Source of the DNA: Acarospora socialis
Taxonomy: Eukaryota; Ascomycota; Lecanoromycetes; Acarosporales; Acarosporaceae
Direction: 5' to 3'
Assembly: GCA_025617375.2 (NCBI GenBank)
Contig: JAMYGW020000002.1
Location: 1,984,001-2,048,000, forward strand
DNA: 64,000 bases
Under the pieces are notes generated by a model that was not told where the DNA came from, made no database searches, and was given only the letters and a program-made list of their open reading frames with translations. The first letter of the stretch is position 1, and the number at the start of each line of letters is the position of its first letter. A program made the position numbers and the translations under genes. Shown piece by piece: positions 56,782-64,000 of this stretch.

Positions 56782-57187
56782 GAGACCACGATTCAGTATT
56801 TGTAGACCGTAGACTACTGACTTACCAATCGTAGACCACCCCTAATCGGGTAGTGATTCCAGGCTTTCATGCCTAAACCTATACCTAAATTCAGGCCTGA
56901 ACCCACTGACACAATCTACCTCAATGTTCGATTCAACTTTTTAAGTTCAAAGCCTTCAAGGAGTTGTTCATAACTCTTATGAAGTCTCATACAAATGTGG
57001 GTTCAGGTGCAGGTTTAGGCATGGATTAAGGTGCAGATTCAGGTGTGAATTTAGGCATGACTTCAGGTATGGGCTCAGGCTGATTTCAGGCGTAAGATTT
57101 AGGCATAAAAGCCTAGAATCACTACCCAATTAGGGGTGGTCTACGATTGGTAAGTCAGTGGTCTACGATATTAAATTGTGGTCTACC
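56782..57187. mobile_element. MITE-like element with long terminal inverted repeats
   Basis: Inverted arms of about 100 bp share GACTTACCAATCGTAGACCA, then CCCCTAAT-GGGTAGTGATTC. The outer ends carry GTAGACC sub-repeats (AGACCACGATTCAGTAT on the left, mirrored by ATATTAAATTGTGGTCT on the right). Between the arms are degenerate about 12-bp repeats of the type TTCAGGTGTGAA. No ORF. The family (TA- or longer TSD) is not determined because a clean duplication is not visible. Confidence 0.82.
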
Positions 57188-57332
57188 GCAATCACGGGCC
57201 TATCCCGAAACCCTCGGTTGGCCTGTAATCCGGTATAGTCACGTGGCGATAAGTGATAAGACATACCTGGAACCCTAAATTCTTCCCTAAAACATCGCGC
57301 ACAGTCGGCAAACGGCCGATGAGACTGCAGAA

Positions 57333-59414
57333 ATGCCACAAGCAGAGTCAACAAAGGCTCCAAAGGACCTCACTCGAGCTTGGGAAGCGCTCACGCCGCC
57401 ACTGTCAGAATGGCTTCTAGATGCCATATCCTCCAAAGGCTTCAGTCGCATGACGCCCGTCCAGGCCTCGACAATACCACTGTTTATGACGCACAAGGAT
57501 GTAGTAGTTGAGGTATGGTTCAATCTGCTCGGGATCTTATAGGCAAGGCCTGATGTTTTGCAGGCAGTAACTGGCAGTGGAAAGACTTTGGCATTCCTGA
57601 TACCGGTCATTGAGAGGCTGCTGCGGTTGGAAGAACCAATCAAGCGGCATCATATTGGGGCTATAATTGTCTCACCTACGTGGTACGTGGGTAGCTCTGT
57701 GACCGGTTTGCTAGATCACTTACACGCGTTCAGGGAGCTGGCAACTCAAATACATGCTGTGTTACTTTCCTTACTGGCTTTCCATGGACCTTCCGCTGCT
57801 TCGTTGAAGCCGCCGAAAGAAGACGAGACAGGGGGAGATAATGAAGAGGATCAGGAATCGGGAACAATTTACCCATCGTCGACCCTCAGAGTTATTCCAC
57901 AGCTGTTGCTCGGTGGTAGCACGACACCCGCTCAAGATTTGAGTCACTTTATGAAGTACTCTCCAAACTTGATTATTTCTACGCCTGGACGGCTGCTAGA
58001 GCTCCTTTCGTCGCGACATGTTCATTGCCCGCAATCATCATTCGAAGTCTTGGTGCTTGACGAGGCCGATAGGTTACTAGACTTGGGTTTCAAGGAAGAC
58101 CTACAAAAGATACTTCAGAGACTACCTAAGCAGCGGCGGACAGGACTTTTTAGTGCTAGTGTCAGTGAAGCTGTTGATCAGATAGTACGCGTTGGACTAC
58201 GGAATCCGGTCAAAGTTGCAGTTAAAGTCAAAGGAACCGCAGGCGGCGACGATCGGCGAACCCCAGCCAGGTAAGGCATGGTACTGTTGTAATTTTAGCT
58301 CCGTGCTAATGCCTCCGATAGTCTTCAGATGAGCTATGTCCTAACTCCACCCACTCACAAACTCCCTGCAGTCGCTCAACTCCTCGCCTCACTGAACCCA
58401 ACCCCCCAGAAGACGATCCTTTACGTGTCTACCTGCGCAGCCGTCGATTATCTCCAACACCTTCTACCCACCATCTTACCGCATGCAGGACATCTTCTAT
58501 TTTCGGTGGTCCCTTTACATGGCAAACATCCTCCCACCATCCGCCAGAAAAACTTCTTCCGATTTGCGAACGCCACTACACCGACAATCCTCCTTACCAC
58601 CGATGTCGCAGCTCGAGGTCTCGACATTCCACAGGTTGACCTCGTCGTGCAGATCGATCCGCCGAGCGATCCCAAAGTCTTTCTGCATCGTTGTGGTCGC
58701 GCAGGTCGGGCGGGCAGAAAAGGGCTCAGCGTCATCTTTCTGCAACCTGGCCGCGAAGAGGACTATATCCCATTTCTTGAAATACGGAAGACACCCGTCA
58801 CTCTTCTTACCCATCCGGAACTTTCGGTCAGTGACGAGGCTGCCACAACGGCGATTGCCGCGATGCGAAAAGTGGTTCTGGCGGATCGTGCGCTACATGA
58901 TAAAGGTCAGCGTGCTTTTGTAAGCTGGGTGAAAGCTTACAGCAAGCATCATGCCAGCAGTATCTTCCGAGTCGCTGACCTGAGCTGGGCCGAGCTTGGT
59001 AACGCTTGGAGCTTGCTACGGTTACCAAAAATGCCTGAGCTCAAGCGCTGGGAGGGTGACCGCAGTTTGGAACTACACGTGGATTTCGATGCGTATGCGT
59101 ACAAGGACAAGCAAAGAGAGAAGCTTCGCAAGGAGGCTTTAGAAATTCAGAAGTCTGAGAATGCCGCTGCTATGCCTGAGCAGGCAAGTCGAAAGAAAGC
59201 TGCTAGCAGAGCTTGGAGTCAGAAGTTAGACCAACGAGACCAAAGGGAGAAGAGGAGGGACAAAAAGAGGACACGGAGGGAACGAGAAAAGTGGGAGAAG
59301 ATGACGCCCGAAGAGCAGCGGAAGCAGCAAGAACTAGAACGGATGATCGAGGACGTCAAGCGCCGAAAGTTAGCCGAAGATGTGAACGAGGTTTTTGAAG
59401 GCTTTGATGACTAG
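57333..59414 (+). CDS. SPB4: ATP-dependent rRNA helicase SPB4
   Basis: Four exons, 57,333-57,512, 57,564-57,682, 57,734-58,270 and 58,322-59,414, introns of 51 bp each, 642 aa. This is a DEAD-box helicase for 60S biogenesis (27S pre-rRNA processing) in the nucleolus. Landmarks are a Q motif ([15 protein letters not shown]), AVTGSGKT (61-68, split from exon 1), [31 protein letters not shown] and [13 protein letters not shown]. The Spb4-type C-terminal region ends in a Lys/Arg/Glu coiled tail ([14 protein letters not shown]). In motif Ia the expected PTRELA reads PTWELA (Trp100) because the second intron splits that codon. The intron is 51 bp and open, so retention would read through to FRELA. 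Confidence 0.93.
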
Positions 59415-59611
59415 GATTTGTTCTATCAGCAAACGCAAATGGAAGAAGTGTTCCCAGCATTAATCTATAGCAGCTCTATAATAGAGTGTCTAGGCAAATC
59501 CTCCACGCTACGATCGCGCTTCCCAATCTTTTTATAACGCAAGCGATCCATCAATCGCTTCCTCCCTTGTTACATAGATCTTTCCCTGTCCTGCCGCGAT
59601 TCCAAAGAGGA

Positions 59612-60100
59612 TTACGGCGGCGCCCGCTCAGGGAGGTCTGCACAGTGGCAGAGATTGACGCAGAACCGTGTGGCTGGTGCTCTGAACCACATGGCTTGTA
59701 TGACACCATACCCACGGTCACAGCGTACCTCACCGCTGGGAGCACACACACACGACGGGCCTGGAGAGGCTGATTTGCAATAATGTAGGAGACTCCTAAA
59801 AGACTGTGTCTTATAGAGGAGAGGATAGGCGTCTGGATCGGATGGAAGGACACCATCACAGACCATGCCCTAGGTCGCGATAGCTCGTTAGCTGGTCGGA
59901 CTAGGATCCGTGATGTGGGGCAAGGTGATGGGGACAGGAAAGGTGGAATCAAAAAGTCAACTTACCATGGCGCGAGAATCGAGACTGGCACGTGGTGAAG
60001 ATTGCAGAGGAGAGGCTGCCGTAAAGGCGGAGAAAGTGGACAACGCGATGAAGATGCCGATTATGGCTTGTCGAAAGGGTAGAGGAGCTGAGCACTTCAT
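59612..60100 (-). CDS. Small secreted cysteine-rich protein
   Basis: Exons 60,100-59,966 and 59,869-59,612 with a 96-bp intron (GTAAGT...TAG), 130 aa. A signal peptide is clear (MKCSAPLPFRQAIIGIFIAL, cleavage likely after about residue 28). Exon 1 ends with RAM and exon 2 begins GMVCDGVLPSDPDAYP. The mature part has eight cysteines (one each in VCDG, HYCKS and RCDRG, two in SCVCAP, three in RFCVNLCHC), an even number suited to disulfides. No enzymatic domain. Such proteins are often extracellular effectors or cell-wall proteins. Role here is inference. The spacing to SPB4 (3' ends facing) is under 200 bp. Confidence 0.78.
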
Positions 60101-60659
60101 CGGGATTGTTTGAGCACGCAACACTCACTTTCAAACTCGTTAAGGTGACTATCTAGCGAGAGTATGGAAGACAGCCTTCCATAGGACCTCTTTTATACAT
60201 CTATCCTCTGTCCGGAATGATAAATCACGCAGTACGCTTGGTTCATCCCTGCCATGTACTCATAGTACGTTTCCCATCATCGAGCTGTAGCAATTGCGTC
60301 GAGCGCACGTGGTCGAGTCACGTCAAGACCTTCCACGCCGCAAGCCTCCAAGTCAGTTTCAATCTCCACATATTGACATAACGAGGTAGAATGTTCTCCT
60401 GATCAAAGTATATTGTCCTGATCTCCGCGCCATGCATAGTGGCTGAGACCGCAAACGACTTGGAAACTCCTTCCACCCACACCAAACCAAAGGGCAAACG
60501 CCCCAAACACGATAGCCGACAAGCGCGCCGACCACCAACTCTCCCCATATAAACCTGAGACTGCCGTTCCCACCAACACCGTTTCCACGATGTTCCGGTC
60601 GGAAACATTTACAGATCCAACTATTGCCCCGTAGCCTAGAATTTTCGAGAACACCGGTC
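60101..60659. other. Promoter of the secreted-protein gene and 3' flank of the resolvase gene
   Basis: A TATA-like TTTTATACAT, seen on the plus strand near 60,191, could serve the minus-strand gene starting at 60,100. An open minus frame around 60,403-60,650 lacks a credible start and resembles no family I know. Confidence 0.45.
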
Positions 60660-63366
60660 TCAGCGCTCTCGGGGACTGTTGCTCAGATCCAAGACATCGA
60701 CCCCTTGATACACGCTTTTCCGGGCGCGAGCTTCGTGCTCCTCGACTTCTTTCCATGTCCCGGCTAGGCTTTCTCGGAGGGCGATCATGCGTTTGAGTCT
60801 TATGTGGCCTTTAGGTCTTCGGGATGGGGTTGGTGGGGCCATATCAGGTCCAGTTACGGGTGGTGGAAAAGGCACGATCTCTACGGGGTTTGTACGGGTT
60901 GTTGGCCTTGGGGGTGGAGAGAGAAGAACTGATGGTGAGGGTAGTGAGGAGGTGGAGGTTGTGGCGGGGGAGGAGCCGAGTGCTTTTGTTGGCGAGGTGA
61001 AATCGATTCTCCTGTTGACTCTTTGGCTGGACAATGGTTTGAGAGCGTAGTGATTGTCGCTATCGGGTATGTCAAGGATGGTGGTCGATAGAATTGTTCT
61101 TCGCAATGTGGTCGGGGTTTGGAGCTGTGTTAGCTCTGAAGCATTTGCTTTCGCAGTCGTCATAGGCGACCGCTTCTTGTGTGGTGAGGGACCGTTCAGT
61201 TCCGTGGCTGAGGGCGATGGAATTGCTATGCCGGCGGGTAAGGGATTGTTTGGGTCTCCCAGGTCGGCTGAGTGAGCACTCCGCATCTGATCTGAGTCGT
61301 CCATCTTGGATGGAGGTGATGGTGATCTGGTATGCTTTCTCTGTCTTGAAGGAGAGAGACATGGCGAAGCATGTCCATCCCTATAACTAGGAGAACGATC
61401 ATGTTCGATTCCCTTATCTGCGATCTGCGCATCTTCCGGAGAGCCAAAAATACCTAACGCCGAATATCTTGTCCCTTTGGGTAAAGTCACATTGAACGTG
61501 TCCGAGGGGCGTCGTGACAATGTCCACGGGTTGACGTCGTTGTCAGCTGTGACAGTTTTCAATGACCTCCTCTCGATTGGGGGAGTCTTTGTTGAAGGCT
61601 TGGATGCTTGTGTTACCCTAAGGGCAGCATCTTTTTGAGCACCCTCGGAACGACCTAAAGGTTGTTTGGCCCTTCCAGTTGCTGCCTTGGAAGGTCCTTG
61701 ATAGACCTTGCCCGTAACTGTAGCAAGCAATACAGGCAGCACGGTCATCTCACATGTTTCGTAAGACGAAGATCGCATTGTTCGCTCCGTGAAAGGTTTG
61801 GAGGTTTTGACAAAAGGATCTAGAGCTCCTTTCTTCATCCCTCCTTTTGTCAGCGCTTGCTTAGCTCTCGCCTTTCTTGTAGCGAACTTGATGGGGTTTC
61901 GCATTTCTTCCTCCCATGTCTCGACTGTTAAAGGTATGCCAATTTTGACGAAGGATTCTGGAACCCATAGTTTATCCGGCTGTGCAGGGTTGTACTGTGA
62001 AGGTGCCCGTGTCTTTGATGGGCTGACTGATCGGCTTCGCGGTTCCTCTGCAGAGTCAGACAGATGCCCTTCAGATAGCTCAACATCTCTTTCAAAGGCG
62101 CTATCTGCCTGTTCCAGCTCCAGGTCCAGGCCAACAATCGCTGTAGGTACGTAAGCAACGCGCAGCTCCGGCGTGCCGTCGGTGATAAAATGTGTTCTAT
62201 GACCACATATGACCTGGACAAGCTGAGTTTCTTCCTCAATTATAGTATCAATGCTGTTGTCGGTGCTAGACGATCCATTTTCACCTCTTACTCTCAATTT
62301 ATGCGCCAACAAAGCTGGAGCAAGCCGTCTTATGAACTTCTTTGCACCGGACAGCTTGTGCCATTCAAAGGCTTCGGCAACAAATCCACGTAACCCAAAT
62401 ACATCAACTTCTTTATCCCAGTTCAGGTTCATTTTCAAACTTGAAAGCTCTTCTGCGTTTGAGACCACCGGGTGCGTATAATATCCTAGAACCACTTTAT
62501 CCGGAAATGTATCCGGAACTTTTAAGGACTTATGCTTGACCCTGAAGTAACCGGACTCGTTTGTTCGGAGCTCGTAACCCAATCTCTCCCGCCATTGCTT
62601 TACACCGAGAACATCATGGCGAGATAGTTTGCAGAGGTCATGCCCAAAGCCTGCCTTAGCTGCCTGGCAAGCGATCTTGATTCCGCAGCCAGGTATCCCG
62701 GCAGGTATATAGTCGCCCCCGCTCATCAAAGCGACCAGCACCATGCCCTCTCGGTCAAGGCCCGCCTTGCTCTTTCTTAGCTTCTCAGCGTCATAGAGGC
62801 TCACGTGAGTCGGGCTCTTGTTACCCCTCGTACCATCACTGCTCCAATTCTTCATACTCAGACTACATCCGAACATCAGAGTATCCACATCTTCGCTGAG
62901 CACAGCATCCACTAAACCCTCCTGCTGAAATAATGCACACTCTGCTTCCGCCTCACCAGGAGCTGTGTGGTATGGAAAGCCAAAGAGCTTCAGCAGCTGC
63001 TTGGCCAAGAAGTTTGGTAGACTTGCTGTATGCGGCTGCGTCCGGACATTACGCTTGAACGGAGGTTTGTTGAGGCCATCGAAGACAAAGAACGGTTGGA
63101 CGTTGAGAGCGAGCAAGCGGAGGAGGCGATAGTAAAGGGTTCGCAGGGCTGGATTAGACCCGCCCTTGCCCGACTGGATCTGAAATTGCCATATCGAGAT
63201 ATCAATAGCTATGCGCAAAGGACGACCAGTCCGCTCAAAGTGCTCCACAGCGAGCTTGGAGAATGCAATCCGTTCGCCAGGGCCGAGCTCGCCGTAGATA
63301 CTACAGTAACGGTCAGCGCATAGTCAAAAAATTCCCAGCAATCGCTCCTAACCCTTTTATTCCCAT
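60660..63366 (-). CDS. Holliday-junction resolvase, GEN1/YEN1 type (XPG family)
   Basis: Exon 1 is only 14 nt (63,366-63,353). A 52-bp intron (GTTAGG...TAG) leads to exon 2 (63,300-60,660), 884 aa in all. The N-terminus MGIKGIYGELGPGERIAF and PLRIAIDISIWQFQ form the XPG-N nuclease region with its catalytic Asp. The XPG-I region has APGEAEAECALFQQEGLVDA then EDVDTLMFG. The helix-hairpin-helix zone is SGGDYIPAGIPGCGIKIA. GEN1/Yen1 enzymes cut four-way junctions symmetrically in the nucleus. The last about 450 residues are disordered, Ser/Pro-rich, with SP/TP sites suitable for cell-cycle phosphorylation, as known for Yen1. Divergent from the ARP10 gene. Confidence 0.92.
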
Positions 63367-63623
63367 AGCTCAAACTTGTGGTATCCAATTTGGAGCATAG
63401 CGACGCTCAGAAATGCCAGATGCCAAAAGCTGAGAGCAATGTTTACATCCAGGTTGTCACGGCTTTAGAGATGGACCTTCGGTTGTCGGCGCATAGCAAC
63501 GCGACCACCACCAACCACCCACGGTAGCCAGCAGCCACAAATGACAAACTGGTTCCTTCGGGGCACTGTGCCAATTTGGAAGTCGATGGTGAATTTCCTT
63601 GAACAGACTTTGGGCCTGTTGCT
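63367..63623. promoter_or_regulatory. Divergent promoter, resolvase/ARP10
   Basis: 257 bp separate the two ATG codons of oppositely transcribed genes. No specific element assigned. Confidence 0.5.
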
Positions 63624-64000
63624 ATGACCACTGCAGCAGGCTACTTCGACCGCAAGCCCTCCTCCAGCACCCGACCCGGCCTCTCGACTATCCAGCAATC
63701 ATCAGCGTTACCCGGGTCTCCCCACACACCTCAACGGACGATCTCTTCAACCTTCTCGTCGCCGTCAGCAAGCTTTCGCGCAGAAGAAGATCCACTAGTC
63801 TTCGAGTTCGGTACAAGGCATTTCAGCGCAGGCTTTGCAGGGGAAAGCGCGCCCCGCTGTACGCTTGGTTTCGGACCTGAGGACGCAAGGCGTATAGGAG
63901 ACTACAGGTCATGGCAATCAGACTACAAGCGCAGAGCCGGGGGCAGAAATGTCGAAGAAAATTGGGGACGGGATCATGGACTTTGGCGTATGGATCTGCG
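63624..64000 (+). CDS. Actin-related protein ARP10 (dynactin), 5' part
   Basis: ATG at 63,624 (MTTAAGYFDRKPSSSTRPGL) with an open frame to the window edge, 125 codons visible, no intron so far. After a Ser/Pro-rich leader of about 55 residues comes PLVFEFGTRHFSAGFAGESA, the phosphate-1 loop region of an actin fold, then PRCTLGFGPEDARRIGDYRS, as in the Arp10/RO-7 pointed-end subunit of dynactin. Dynactin links dynein to cargo. The C-terminal part lies outside the window. Confidence 0.85.
   Translation, partial: MTTAAGYFDRKPSSSTRPGLSTIQQSSALPGSPHTPQRTISSTFSSPSASFRAEEDPLVFEFGTRHFSAGFAGESAPRCTLGFGPEDARRIGDYRSWQSDYKRRAGGRNVEENWGRDHGLWRMDL

Noticed and set aside
60403-60756. Minus-strand frame with hydrophobic Gly/Val stretches downstream of the resolvase
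   Set aside because: It overlaps the resolvase C-terminus in another frame, lacks a plausible start and matches no family I know.
1-64000. CRISPR array, bacterial operons, rRNA or tRNA genes
   Set aside because: Repeats present are LTRs, minisatellites and foldbacks. The genes are spliced and fungal. I found no tRNA cloverleaf or rRNA sequence by eye.

Overview
The window looks like a nuclear contig from a filamentous ascomycete (Pezizomycotina). Supporting signs are short GT-AG introns of about 45-120 bp, two Zn2Cys6 regulators, an AflR-type factor, fungal housekeeping genes (RPS0, mitochondrial S15, SPB4, a GEN1/YEN1-type resolvase, ARP10, a DGK1-like kinase) and RIP-like mutated transposons. 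The class within Pezizomycotina cannot be fixed from the sequence.

Positions 1 to about 23,180 are one AT-rich repeat island with no intact gene. It holds nested dead transposons. A Helitron Rep/PIF1-helicase relic lies on the minus strand (about 5,500-10,437, probably resuming at 22,673). Ty3/Gypsy chromovirus B (10,438-22,667, minus) inserted into it with a perfect CAGAG duplication. A second chromovirus, A (15,401-21,434, minus), inserted into B with a duplication differing by one C/T change. Another A copy (1-4,752, plus) is cut by the window edge. CpG is nearly absent, and most frame breaks are TGA codons where Trp or Arg is expected. All three chromovirus copies carry, between pol and the 3' LTR, a 159-169 codon reading frame on the opposite strand with two CX2CX6C motifs. 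In element B the spacing is that of a Gal4-type Zn2Cys6 cluster, followed by a helical tail.

From 23.27 kb the composition becomes normal. Positions 23.3-33.6 kb resemble part of a secondary-metabolite locus: AflR-like regulator, FAD monooxygenase, Zn2Cys6 factor, small DUF6640-like membrane protein and 14-TM DHA2 efflux pump. No backbone synthase is visible. Next come a secreted M35-like metallopeptidase whose HExxH site is split by an intron (34.3-35.5 kb), a divergent pair of amidoligase genes (36.7-39.5 kb), RPS0 and mitochondrial S15 head to head (39.8-42.2 kb) and a fatty-acid-hydroxylase/sterol-desaturase-family enzyme (43.2-44.3 kb).

Positions 44.5-51.3 kb are a second, GC-normal variable region. 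It contains a minisatellite, a segmental duplication, an apparently intact three-exon gene of unknown function (45.1-46.5 kb), at least four decayed copies of it in the opposite orientation (48.7-51.2 kb), and a 141-bp foldback.

Positions 51.6-64 kb hold a DGK1-like kinase, a STAND-N-terminal-like gene with an apparent frameshift, a 406-bp inverted-repeat element, SPB4, a small secreted cysteine-rich protein, a GEN1/YEN1-type nuclease, and the start of an ARP10 gene that runs off the window. Exon-intron structures were deduced by hand; for each spliced gene proposed as intact, the exon lengths sum to a multiple of three.
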